Below, in pieces: positions 38,060-46,117 of a DNA stretch of 64,000 nucleotides (position 1 is the stretch's first letter; the number at the start of each line of letters is the position of its first letter). The stretch spans positions 1-64,000 of the forward strand of contig JAZKGQ010000023.1 in NCBI GenBank assembly GCA_040385825.1, written 5' to 3'. A program made the position numbers and the translations under genes. This DNA is from JANNNF01 sp040385825. GTDB taxonomy: Bacteria; Pseudomonadota; Alphaproteobacteria; Rhodobacterales; Rhodobacteraceae. The notes beneath the pieces were generated by a model. It saw only the letters and a list, made by a program, of their open reading frames with translations. It ran no database searches and was not told the origin of the DNA.

Positions 38060-38344
38060 TCAAGGGGGCGACAGTCCCAAGGCACGGCGCAGGGCTGCGT
38101 TTGCCCGCGTTTGCCAGCCCTTGCCGTCGGCCTTGAGGGCCGTCAGCAGGTCTGGGTCCAGATGCAGGGTGACACGCTGTTTCCGCTCTGCCGGGGCGAG
38201 CGGCGGACGCCCGAGTTTGCCATGGGTTTGCAGGACGGCGACAATGTCGGGGAAGTCGGTGACAGGGCGCGCACGGGCAAAGGTTTCCGCCGTCCACTCC
38301 GGGTTTTCCTCGTCGGGGTCCGAGGCATTCAGCGTCTTGCCCAT
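38060..38344 (-). CDS. brnA: BrnA-type antitoxin
   Basis: 94 residues. The C-terminal region KQRVTLHLDPDLLTALKADGKGWQTRANAALRRAL is the ribbon-helix-helix DNA-binding domain typical of BrnA; the N-terminal half would bind and neutralise the toxin. BrnA usually represses its own operon with BrnT. It overlaps the brnT end by 16 bases, so the toxin is translated first and the antitoxin second, the normal order in this family. Confidence 0.9.
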   Translation of the reverse strand: MGKTLNASDPDEENPEWTAETFARARPVTDFPDIVAVLQTHGKLGRPPLAPAERKQRVTLHLDPDLLTALKADGKGWQTRANAALRRALGLSPP

Positions 38345-38592
38345 TCGCGTTTCTCCCTCTCATTCGCCTTGCGCAGGCTGATCAACCGGAATCCCGTGTC
38401 GCGCGGGGTAAAGACGATCACAAACAACCGCCCCCGGATCATGCCGATGGCCTTCAACCGGACTTCGCCATAATCGCGCCTGTCATCCCGGTCGATCTGC
38501 GCAGTGTTCAGGTCGAAGTCTTCGACCAGTGCAAAATCCAAGCTTCGGGTAAGGAAGGTGGCCTGCCGCTTGGTTTCGTCCCAGTCCCACAT
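38329..38592 (-). CDS. brnT: BrnT-type ribonuclease toxin
   Basis: 87 residues. The protein starts MWDWDETKRQATFL and ends RLISLRKANEREKREW, matching the BrnT framework (a WD-x-x-K start and a C-terminal RLIS-RKAN motif). The central KHG-type segment common in BrnT is replaced here by TRSLDF, so activity may be reduced. Active BrnT cleaves RNA and halts translation. No Shine-Dalgarno sequence precedes the ATG. Confidence 0.88.
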   Translation of the reverse strand: MWDWDETKRQATFLTRSLDFALVEDFDLNTAQIDRDDRRDYGEVRLKAIGMIRGRLFVIVFTPRDTGFRLISLRKANEREKREWARR

Positions 38593-38609
38593 TTATATAC
38601 GTACATTAA
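38592..38609. promoter_or_regulatory. Imperfect palindrome abutting the brnT start, candidate BrnA operator
   Basis: Centred on TACGTA, this 18-base AT-rich stretch has 7 of 9 symmetric positions paired. It is the only AT-rich element next to brnT, and BrnA proteins are known to autoregulate. Confidence 0.35.
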
Positions 38610-38659
38610 AGGGAAATGCAAGGAACAGGATAGGGGACTGGTGTTTAAGGAAGGGTGAA

Positions 38660-38680
38660 GGTTGGGGGGAGACCCCACCC
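38660..38680 (-). terminator. Weak hairpin after the 43-residue gene
   Basis: GGTTGGGG and CCCCACCC can pair around a short loop, and the transcript continues with a pyrimidine-rich stretch (CCTTCACCCTTCCTT) on the minus strand. It could end transcription of the small gene before brnT. The stem has a G-U pair and no true U-run. Confidence 0.3.
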
Positions 38681-38735
38681 CACACATCTACTCTTGTCCC
38701 CTCGCTACGGCTTGAAGAAGCACGGTCTTTCCGGT

Positions 38736-38867
38736 TCAGTCGGTATAGGCAGAAACCCCGCCGACTAAATCATAGCCGTCGTGGGTCCATTCAGCCACGT
38801 CTTCCGAGAGGAAACGCAAGTCAGACCTGCAAAGCAATTGGTAGTCTTGTTGAGAGTTCGGGGTCAT
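38736..38867 (-). CDS. 43-residue DUF1737-like protein
   Basis: Reading the minus strand from an ATG at 38867 gives 43 residues with QDYQLLCRSDLRFLSEDV and then WTHDGYDLVGGVSAY. The spaced Y-L-L, D-L and GY-x-x-x-GGVS pattern resembles DUF1737 proteins (short alpha-beta peptides of unknown function). AAGGAG lies 9 bases ahead of the ATG, a strong ribosome-binding site. The gene sits between brnT and parE in 367 bases otherwise without coding sequence and is below most length cut-offs. Confidence 0.72.
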   Translation of the reverse strand: MTPNSQQDYQLLCRSDLRFLSEDVAEWTHDGYDLVGGVSAYTD

Positions 38868-38959
38868 CGTTCTGCACTCCTTTTTTCATGCAAAACCTAT
38901 ATGAGGAGCGACCGATTTTCAGGCAATGCACGGACCTGCCCAACTCGCATCACTGACAC

Positions 38960-40915
38960 TCACACATCCAACTCCTCCACAAACCGGGCATTCTCCTGAA
39001 TATACTGAAACCGCAACTCCGGCTTCTTCCCCATCAGTCGTTCCACCAGATCGCCGGTCATCCCCGGTTCGTCCTCGTCAATCGACACGCGGATCAGTTT
39101 GCGGGTCAAGGGGTTCATCGTGGTGTCTTTCAGGTCTTTGGCGTCCATCTCGCCCAGGCCCTTGAACCGCTGCACGTCGATTTTGCCCTTGCCGCCCAGA
39201 CCCTTGGCCAGCCAGATTTCCTTTTCGACATCATCGGCCACATAAAGCCGCTTTGCGCCTTGGGTAAGCCGATACAAAGGCGGGCAGGCGAGGTACAGAT
39301 GCCCCTTGTCGATCAGCGGGCGCATCTGGGTAAAGAAGAAGGTCATCAGCAGGCTGGCAATATGGGCGCCGTCCACATCCGCATCGGTCATGATGATGAT
39401 TTTATCATAGCGCAGATCGTCGAGTTTGAAGCGGGTGCCCATCTGCACGCCCAAAGCCTCGCAAATATCGCGTATCTCGGAATTGTCGTTCAACTTGGCC
39501 GAGGCCGCGCCAAGCACGTTCAGGATTTTACCCTTCAGCGGCAGCAGGGCCTGCGTTTCGCGCATCCGCGCGCCTTTGGCGGACCCACCGGCCGAGTCGC
39601 CTTCAACGATGAACAGCTCTGTGCCCTCGCGGGTTTTCGACGAACAGTCGGTCAGTTTGCCCGGCAGGCGCAGCTTCTTGGTGGCAGTCTTGCGGGCGGT
39701 TTCCTTTTCCTGACGGCGCTTTAGCCGTTCCTCGGCGCGCAGCACCAGAAAGTCCAGGATCGCACCTGCCGATTTGGGGTCGGCGGCAAGCCAGGTGTCG
39801 AAATGGTCGCGCACCGCGCCTTCGACGTATTTCGCGGCTTCTTCGGTTGCCAGCCGGTCCTTGGTCTGGCCCACGAATTGCGGCTCGCGGATGAACACCG
39901 AAATCAGCGCACACCCCCCGGCCAGCATGTCGTCGCGGGTGATCAGTTCGGCCTTGCGGTTCTTGATCCGCTCGCCATAGGCCCGGATGCCTTTCAGGAT
40001 GGCGGACCAGAACCCCGTCTCATGCGTGCCGCCTTCGGGGGTGGGCACAGTATTGCAATAGGATTGGATGAAACCATCACGGGCGGGCGTCCAGTTGATC
40101 GCCCATTCGACAGACCCCGGCACATTGAATTTCTCGGGAAAGCCGATTTTACCGGCAAAGGGTTTGTCGGCATAGGTGGTCGATTTTTGCAGCGTGTCGG
40201 AAAGGTAATCGGCCAGCCCGCCGGGGAAATGGAACACGGCCTCCAGCGGGGTTTCGCCATCATTGACGGCGGTTTTCCAGCGGATCTCCACGCCCGAAAA
40301 GATATAGGCCTTGGAGCGCGCCATTTTAAGCAGCCGCGCAGGTTTGAAATGCTGCGAGCCAAAGATATCGGCATCGGGATGGAAGGTCACTGTGGTTCCG
40401 CGGCGGTTTTGCACGGGGCCGACCATTTCGATCTTGCCCAGGGGTTTGCCCCGGCTGAAGGATTGAACGAAAAGCTCCTTGTTGCGCGCCACCTCGACCC
40501 GCATCAGATCGGACAGGGCGTTGACCACCGACGACCCCACGCCATGCAGACCACCCGAAGTCTCATAGGCTTTGCCGTTGAACTTGCCGCCCGAATGCAG
40601 GGTACACAAGATCACCTCCAGCGCGGATTTGTCGGGGAACTTGGGGTGCGGATCGACAGGAATGCCGCGCCCGTTGTCGCGGATGGTCAGGCTGCCGCCT
40701 TCGTGCAATTCCACCTCGATGCGGTTGGCGTGACCTGCCACCGCCTCGTCCATCGAGTTGTCCATGATCTCGGCGGCCAGATGGTGATAGGCGCGTTCGT
40801 CGATGCCGCCGATATACATGCCGGGGCGCAGGCGCACAGCCTCCAGCGGTTCCAGAACCTCGATGCTGGAGGCGTCATAGGTCTGGTCCTTGCCGGACAA
40901 AAGGTCGTTTGGCAT
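38960..40915 (-). CDS. parE: DNA topoisomerase IV subunit B
   Basis: 651 residues. The GHKL ATPase domain has EIMDNSMDEAV, the DNGRGIPV motif and GLHGVGSSVVNALS. The Toprim region has IVEGDSAGGSAKGAR and MTDADVDGAHIASLL with its metal-binding Asp residues. The length is that of ParE, shorter than the GyrB of proteobacteria with its insertion, and the C-terminal MNPLTRKLIRV motif agrees. With ParC it separates replicated chromosomes. It is preceded by a GST gene on the same strand. Confidence 0.95.
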   Translation of the reverse strand: MPNDLLSGKDQTYDASSIEVLEPLEAVRLRPGMYIGGIDERAYHHLAAEIMDNSMDEAVAGHANRIEVELHEGGSLTIRDNGRGIPVDPHPKFPDKSALEVILCTLHSGGKFNGKAYETSGGLHGVGSSVVNALSDLMRVEVARNKELFVQSFSRGKPLGKIEMVGPVQNRRGTTVTFHPDADIFGSQHFKPARLLKMARSKAYIFSGVEIRWKTAVNDGETPLEAVFHFPGGLADYLSDTLQKSTTYADKPFAGKIGFPEKFNVPGSVEWAINWTPARDGFIQSYCNTVPTPEGGTHETGFWSAILKGIRAYGERIKNRKAELITRDDMLAGGCALISVFIREPQFVGQTKDRLATEEAAKYVEGAVRDHFDTWLAADPKSAGAILDFLVLRAEERLKRRQEKETARKTATKKLRLPGKLTDCSSKTREGTELFIVEGDSAGGSAKGARMRETQALLPLKGKILNVLGAASAKLNDNSEIRDICEALGVQMGTRFKLDDLRYDKIIIMTDADVDGAHIASLLMTFFFTQMRPLIDKGHLYLACPPLYRLTQGAKRLYVADDVEKEIWLAKGLGGKGKIDVQRFKGLGEMDAKDLKDTTMNPLTRKLIRVSIDEDEPGMTGDLVERLMGKKPELRFQYIQENARFVEELDV

Positions 40916-41013
40916 GTGGGGGCTCTTTCGCTGCTGCGCGGTGCATTAGACCACCTGCCGGGGGTGGGGCGCAAGATGTGGGGGGCAAGGCGCGGGCAGG
41001 GGCCAAGGCCCCC

Positions 41014-41673
41014 TTACGCGGGTTCCGCCTGCCGGGCGGCCCACATGGCCTGAAACGCGGGGCGGGCCTGGCAGCGTTCCAGCCAGGCCTTGGCGGCGGG
41101 AAATTCGGCCAGCAGGGTGGGGTGGCCCTGGGCATAGCGCAGGCATTCGGCGACCATGATGTCGGCCACGGTAAAACGCCCGCCGATCAGCCAGTCGGTG
41201 GCGGCCAGATGCCCGTTCAGCCGGGCCAGCGGGCGGCGCAGCTTTTCGGCGTTGATGGCGATATGGGCCTGTCCTTCGGGGGTTTTGTCGGCGCCGTCGC
41301 CCATGGCATAGAGGATTTCCAGCGCCGGAGTCTCGATACCCGTCGCGGCAAACAGCGCCCATTGGTCGGTCAGCGCGGCCTCGGCGGCGGTTTGGGGGCC
41401 AAGGCTGCCGCCATGCGCACGGGCGATGTGCAGCGTGATGGCAAGGCTTTCGGTCAGAACCAGATCGCCTTCGACATAGGCTGGAATCTGCCCCTGCGGA
41501 TTGACCGCCAGAAAGGCCGGGCTGGTGGTGTTGATCGGCGCGCCCTCGGCCACAGGCTGCGGCAGGCGGTAGCCCTGAATGACCGGCACATGATCAAAAG
41601 CCGTGCCTGCTTCCAGCAACAGCCACAGCGGGCGCGACGCGCGCGACCGATAGACGCCATAGAGGGTGATCAC
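41014..41673 (-). CDS. Glutathione S-transferase family protein
   Basis: 219 residues from a GTG start. The thioredoxin-like half begins ITLYGVYRSRASRPLWLLLEAG with Ser residues at the glutathione-binding position, and contains QIPAYVEGDLVLTESLAI, which supplies the cis-Pro and the SNAIL/TRAIL-type glutathione contact. The helical C-terminal half closes with LAATDWLIGGRFTVADIM. It probably conjugates or reduces small electrophiles. The next gene is divergent. Confidence 0.88.
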   Translation of the reverse strand: MITLYGVYRSRASRPLWLLLEAGTAFDHVPVIQGYRLPQPVAEGAPINTTSPAFLAVNPQGQIPAYVEGDLVLTESLAITLHIARAHGGSLGPQTAAEAALTDQWALFAATGIETPALEILYAMGDGADKTPEGQAHIAINAEKLRRPLARLNGHLAATDWLIGGRFTVADIMVAECLRYAQGHPTLLAEFPAAKAWLERCQARPAFQAMWAARQAEPA

Positions 41674-41812
41674 GACGAAGGCTCCTTATGCCATGGGGTG
41701 GTGCCGTTTCATTGCACAAGCGGCAGGCAAAGAACAGTTGCCCGTGCCGCCTCGTCCCGCAGTCCGGGTGAAAAGGCTTGCCGCCCCTGCGGCCTTGCGG
41801 CACAAAAACCGC

Positions 41813-43585
41813 ATGACAGAACGCGGCCCCCGGCATGACACGGCGCAGCTTGTGGAACGTGACCACAAGGCTGAAATCGTTGACCGGCTGTATGATGTGG
41901 CACTGGACCCGATCCGTCTGGAAGACTTGCTGGAAGTGTGGGAAGGCCGGGCCGCCCCGCTGCGGGTGGGTCCGGTCGAAAGCGCCATTCCGCTGGACGA
42001 TCCCGAGATCGAGGCCCATCTGTCGCGCGCCACGGTGTTCCTGGACCGGCTTGATCAGGCGCGCCCCGCTGTCGGCTATCAGGCGGTGTTGCAGGACATT
42101 CCGCGTGCGGCGGCCTTTGTCAGTGATGGCGGCGCGGTGATTACAGGCTGCAACCGGGCGGCGGGTCTGGTGTTCGGCATTGCCGAGGGCGGGCCGATCA
42201 CGGCGCTGCCGTTCGAGCCGGAAGACATCGACACCCTGCGCGGGGTGATCCGCCGGGTGGCCGGGCGGCGGGCGGAAAAGGTCATCACCCTGCGGATGCG
42301 CTCGCGCCTGACCGGCAGCCCGGTGATCGTGCGGGCAAGCCCGGTGGACAGTGACGCCAGCCCGCCTCTGGCGCTGGTGCTGTCGACCGAACTGGTCTGG
42401 CCCGAAGGCTTTGCGGTGACGGTGCAAGAGGCGTTCGGCCTGACCGGGGCCGAGGTCGACATCGTGCGCGGCATCACCCTGGGCCATCCGCTGCGCGACA
42501 TTGCCGAAGGACGGGGCCGATCGGTCGAAACGGTGCGCACGCAGCTACGCTCGATCCTGGCCAAGACCGAAACCCACAGCCAGTCCGAACTGGTGCGTGT
42601 GGTGCTGGGTCTGATGGATGTGGCGCTGGTGCCCACCGACGGCGCGCCGGTCCTGCCACTTGCCGAGGGGACCACCGGCGGGCTTGCCCCAGTCGAGATG
42701 CAGGAGATGCGCCTTGCGACAGGCCGCAGGCTGGCCTGGATCGAATTCGGCGATCCGGCGGGGGCGCCAGTGCTGTTCATGCATCTGGATTTCGGCCTGA
42801 TCCGCTGGCCTGCGGCGGCCGAACAGACGGCAAGGGCGCGCGGCATGAGGGTGATCGTGCCGGTGCGCGCAGGGTACGGTCGCAGCGATCTGCATGGCAA
42901 GGGCACCGATCACCTGACGGGGGTGACGCTGGATTACGGCGCCGTGCTGGACCATCTGGGGGTGCGGGCGGCGGCGGTGATCTGCCTTGGCGCGGATCTG
43001 CGCTTTGCGATGAACCTGTCGCTGCTGCGCCCCGATCTGGTGACGGGCATCGTCGGTTGTGCCTGCCAGTTGCCGCTGCGCACGGCGGCGCAATATGACC
43101 GGATGGACAAATGGCAGCGCTTCATTCTGGCCAATGCCCGCTATGCGCCCAAGGTGCTGCCGTTTCTGGTGCAGGCCGGGTTTTCGCTGGCCCGCCGTCT
43201 GGGCAAGGAGGCGTTCTTTGCCCAGGTGAACGGCGGCAGCCCGGCCGACATGGCCACCTTTGCGCTGCCCGATGTGCGCGCGGCGATGCTGGCGGGGTCG
43301 GATGTGTGCCTGACGCAGGCGTGGTCGGCGCATCAGGCCTTTACCCGCGAATGCATCGGGTCGGAACGCGACTGGTCTGGCGTGGTGCGGGCGACAAAGG
43401 TGCCGGTGGTGCTGCTGCAAGGCGACCAGGATCCGCAGACCCCGATGCTGACGGTACAGGAACTGATGGTCGATTTCCCGCATCTGGACATCCGGTTTCT
43501 GCCCGGCACCGGCCAGCTTCTGTTCTTTGCCCGATGGCCGCAGGTGCTGGATCTGATCGGTCCGCTGCTGCGGAAACCCGTCTGA
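41813..43585 (+). CDS. LuxR-family regulator fused to an alpha/beta-hydrolase domain with lost catalytic residues
   Basis: 590 residues from the ATG at 41813. Residues about 80-190 look PAS-like. Residues about 209-266 are a LuxR helix-turn-helix (LTGAEVDIVRGITLGHPLRD, then SVETVRTQLRSILAKT). Residues about 300-585 are an alpha/beta-hydrolase fold. The nucleophile elbow, normally G-x-S-x-G, reads ICLGADLRFAM. The oxyanion HG motif reads MHLDFG. The catalytic GH reads GTGQLL. The acid turn QGDQDPQTP is kept. The hydrolase part is therefore probably a ligand sensor, not an enzyme. The gene is divergent from the GST gene and precedes a MATE exporter. Confidence 0.85.
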   Translation: MTERGPRHDTAQLVERDHKAEIVDRLYDVALDPIRLEDLLEVWEGRAAPLRVGPVESAIPLDDPEIEAHLSRATVFLDRLDQARPAVGYQAVLQDIPRAAAFVSDGGAVITGCNRAAGLVFGIAEGGPITALPFEPEDIDTLRGVIRRVAGRRAEKVITLRMRSRLTGSPVIVRASPVDSDASPPLALVLSTELVWPEGFAVTVQEAFGLTGAEVDIVRGITLGHPLRDIAEGRGRSVETVRTQLRSILAKTETHSQSELVRVVLGLMDVALVPTDGAPVLPLAEGTTGGLAPVEMQEMRLATGRRLAWIEFGDPAGAPVLFMHLDFGLIRWPAAAEQTARARGMRVIVPVRAGYGRSDLHGKGTDHLTGVTLDYGAVLDHLGVRAAAVICLGADLRFAMNLSLLRPDLVTGIVGCACQLPLRTAAQYDRMDKWQRFILANARYAPKVLPFLVQAGFSLARRLGKEAFFAQVNGGSPADMATFALPDVRAAMLAGSDVCLTQAWSAHQAFTRECIGSERDWSGVVRATKVPVVLLQGDQDPQTPMLTVQELMVDFPHLDIRFLPGTGQLLFFARWPQVLDLIGPLLRKPV

Positions 43586-43716
43586 AAACCGGTGGATAAG
43601 CCCGGCTCTACCGCATTTGGGGTATGCGCCAGAAGCCGCCTGCGCCTAATGCTGATCGAGTCGTGACGGCATTGACGACCTCTGGTTTGAAACAGCGCAT
43701 TTGACCCCCAAGGTGA

Positions 43717-43757
43717 GGGCGGCAGTCTGTGGGAGGCTGCCGCCCTTGTCTGTTTGC
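43717..43757 (+). terminator. Hairpin terminator in the 310-base gap before the MATE gene
   Basis: GGGCGGCAG (43717-43725) and CTGCCGCCC (43737-43745) form a perfect 9-bp stem with an 11-base loop, followed by the T-rich TTGTCTGTTT. It lies about 130 bases after the LuxR-hydrolase stop. The rest of 43586-43895 shows no gene or other signal. Confidence 0.6.
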
Positions 43758-43895
43758 CACCCCTGTCTGTCTTCTGCCCGGCCCGTATCCGGGGTTCGGA
43801 GGCGGCAGCGGAACATGCATTGGCGCACACTCACTCGCTCTGTGGCGGTACAGCGCCTCTTGCCCATTCCAGAGGCGGCGGATACGTCACAGGCC

Positions 43896-45260
43896 ATGAC
43901 AGACCGCATGACATATCCCGACCACGCCCGCGCCACGCTGGTTCTGGGTCTGCCGCTGATCGGATCGCATCTGGCGATGATGGCGCTGCATGTCACCGAT
44001 ACTGTCATGCTGGGCTGGTACGGCGTGACCGAACTGGCCGCCGTGGTTCTGGGGGCGTCGACGTTTTTCATCATCTATGTTCTGGGCTCCGGCTTTGCCA
44101 AGGCGGTGATGCCGATGGTCGCCGCCGCCCTTGGCCGGGGCGATGAGGCTCAGGTGCGCCGCGACACCCGCATGGGGCTGTGGCTGTCGATCGGGTTCGG
44201 GGTGCTCTGCTATCCGGTGTTCTGGTGGGCGGGGCCGATCCTGCTGGCGCTTGGCCAGAACCCCGAGGTGGCGCAACTGGCGCAGAACTTCCTGCGCATC
44301 GCGGGGGTCGGCATGGTGCCTGCGCTGGCGGTGACGGTGCTGCAAAGCTATCTGGCGGCGCTTGGGCGTACGCAGGTGGTGCTCTGGGTGACGCTGGCCG
44401 CGCTGGTGCTGAACATCTGCGTCAACTATGCGCTGATCTTCGGCAACTGGGGCGCGCCGGAACTGGGCGTGCGCGGGTCTGCGATTGCCACATTGTCCAC
44501 CCAGATCATGACGTTGATCGTGCTGTCGGTCTATGCGGGCTGGCTGCCTGCGCTGCGGCGCTATCACCTGTTTCAACGCTTCTGGCGGGCGGATTGGCAT
44601 GCCATGGCGCAAGTGTCGCGTCTGGGCTGGCCGATCGGGCTGACCGGGCTGGCGGAAGGCGGGCTGTTCAACGCCTCGGCAATCATGATGGGCTGGGTCG
44701 GCACCGTGCAACTGGCAGCACATGGCATCGCGCTGGAGGCCGCCGCCCTGGCCTTCATGGTGCATGTGGGCCTGTCGAGTGCGGCCACCATCCGCACCGC
44801 AAGGTTTGAAGGCGAGGCCCGGATACAGGCGATGCGCGAAGGGGCCGTGGTGGCGATTGCACTGTCGGTCGCGGTCGGCGTCGCGGTGGTGGTGCTGTTT
44901 CTGGCGCTGCCCGAGGCGATCATCATGCTGTTTCTGGACATGGCCAAACCCGAAAGTGCGGCGATCGTCGGCTACGGCGTCACGCTGCTGGCGCTGGCCG
45001 CGCTGTTCCAGATGGCGGATGCGATGCAGGTGATGGCGCTTGGCCTGTTGCGGGGCATCCGGGATACCAAGGTACCGATGATCCTGGCCGCCGTCAGCTA
45101 CTGGATCATCGGGGTGCCGACCAGCTATGTGCTGGCCTTTCCGATGGGCTATGGCGCGGTCGGGTTGTGGCTGGGGCTGGTGGTCGGGCTGGCCTGTGCG
45201 GCGGCGAGCCTGATGTGGCGGTTCTGGGCGCGGGTGCCGAGGGTTGGTGTGCCGGGCTGA
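43896..45260 (+). CDS. MATE-family efflux transporter
   Basis: 454 residues from the ATG at 43896; an in-frame extension to 43701 has no membrane character and covers the terminator. Twelve membrane helices are predicted. The first half contains LVLGLPLIGSHLAMMALHVTDTVMLGW and GSGFAKAVMPMVAAALGRGD, typical of the MATE (NorM/DinF) family. It exports cationic drugs or toxic metabolites using Na+ or H+. It sits downstream of the LuxR-hydrolase gene but behind its own terminator gap, so regulation by that protein is only a possibility. Confidence 0.9.
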   Translation: MTDRMTYPDHARATLVLGLPLIGSHLAMMALHVTDTVMLGWYGVTELAAVVLGASTFFIIYVLGSGFAKAVMPMVAAALGRGDEAQVRRDTRMGLWLSIGFGVLCYPVFWWAGPILLALGQNPEVAQLAQNFLRIAGVGMVPALAVTVLQSYLAALGRTQVVLWVTLAALVLNICVNYALIFGNWGAPELGVRGSAIATLSTQIMTLIVLSVYAGWLPALRRYHLFQRFWRADWHAMAQVSRLGWPIGLTGLAEGGLFNASAIMMGWVGTVQLAAHGIALEAAALAFMVHVGLSSAATIRTARFEGEARIQAMREGAVVAIALSVAVGVAVVVLFLALPEAIIMLFLDMAKPESAAIVGYGVTLLALAALFQMADAMQVMALGLLRGIRDTKVPMILAAVSYWIIGVPTSYVLAFPMGYGAVGLWLGLVVGLACAAASLMWRFWARVPRVGVPG

Positions 45261-45265
45261 TCGCC

Positions 45266-45282
45266 GGGGGTTTCACACCCCC
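45266..45282 (+). terminator. Short GC hairpin just after the MATE gene
   Basis: GGGGG and CCCCC arms surround a 7-base loop six bases after the MATE stop. No T-run follows; the better terminator lies 35 bases downstream. Confidence 0.4.
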
Positions 45283-45317
45283 CAGCCCGGCCACGGGCCG
45301 GACGTTCTTCGCGAAAC

Positions 45318-45336
45318 CTCTCCACTGGAGAGTTTT
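45318..45336 (+). terminator. Intrinsic terminator downstream of the MATE gene
   Basis: CTCTCC and GGAGAG form a 6-bp stem with a three-base loop, followed directly by TTTT. Confidence 0.6.
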
Positions 45337-45419
45337 GTTGCTCGTCAGGTCACGTTGGCACAGTCAATGTGGTGACCCGTGGGATACTTGTGCACAGGGG
45401 ATGAAGGTTTTAGCGCGGA

Positions 45420-45661
45420 ATGACCCTTTATGGAACCACCTTCTTCCGCCCGGAATCAAGCGCGAAGCGCGCCGGGCAATGCCCGACCGCCCCCTCGGGC
45501 GGGCATTCTGCAACCTCACCAGCAGAAATTCGGTGGGAGAAGTTGACCCATAAACCGCGTAGAACTGGCGTTGTCTGCCCATCCGGCGGTCAGGCATTGC
45601 CCTATCGTCGTGCATGTTAAGAAGGCTACAGGAAAACAGGGCCGGTTCCATAAAGGGTCAT
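45420..45661. mobile_element. MITE-like element with 18-bp perfect terminal inverted repeats
   Basis: The ends are exact reverse complements: ATGACCCTTTATGGAACC at 45420-45437 and its complement at 45644-45661. The 242-bp body has several internal hairpins, includes the 36-bp block that recurs at window position 1-36, and has no convincing gene. A minus-strand open frame crossing it starts in one terminal repeat and has no recognisable domain. It fills most of the 407-base gap between the MATE gene and the next gene. I see no target-site duplication and no transposase. Confidence 0.7.
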
Positions 45662-45667
45662 CTTGCC

Positions 45668-46117
45668 CTAGTCAGTTCCAGACGGTTGAAAGGCTTTGGG
45701 GTAAAGCCGTCCCGTCACCCATCGTTGCAGGGCAAAGCCTGTCACGGCAAAGGGCAGGGCGAGGGCGTTTTGCAAGATCGCGCTGACGATCCCGCCCATG
45801 GCCAGGCCAAGGGCAAGGGCTGACAGCCAGCCGTACCAGCCGCGGCGCAGCAGGCCTGCCACCACCGGCAGCGTCACCAGAAACCCCGGACCGGACAGCA
45901 GCGGCGACACCACGGCCACCGTCGCCAGCAGCCAGACCGACAGGGCCTGCGCGCCGAGGTTTTCGGTGCCTGCCAGTTGCATCCCACCCACCACCACCCC
46001 GCCCAGAACTGACGGAAACAGGCAGCCGAACACCGCCGACGTGATCACGCCCCGCCATCCGACATGGGCAAACCCGTCGGGGGCAAACTTGTCGGGGGCG
46101 GACAGCCGCCACCCCAT
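45668..46117 (-). CDS. Membrane protein of unknown function
   Basis: 149 residues from the ATG at 46117. About four membrane helices are visible, including AVFGCLFPSVLGGVVVGGMQL and ALSVWLLATVAVVSPLLSGPGFLVTLPVVAGLL. A short cytoplasmic-like N-terminus (MGWRLSAPDKFAPDGFAHVGW) precedes them. I recognise no family. Its ATG shares one base with the tldD stop, so it is probably translated from the tldD message. Confidence 0.7.
   Translation of the reverse strand: MGWRLSAPDKFAPDGFAHVGWRGVITSAVFGCLFPSVLGGVVVGGMQLAGTENLGAQALSVWLLATVAVVSPLLSGPGFLVTLPVVAGLLRRGWYGWLSALALGLAMGGIVSAILQNALALPFAVTGFALQRWVTGRLYPKAFQPSGTD

Noticed and set aside
38504..38956. 150-residue plus-strand open frame between brnT and parE
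   Set aside because: It overlaps brnT and the 43-residue gene on the other strand and has no start signal or domain.
45364..45651. 95-residue minus-strand open frame in the MITE-like element
   Set aside because: Its start codon lies in the terminal repeat and its sequence has no recognisable domain; such frames arise from repeat DNA.
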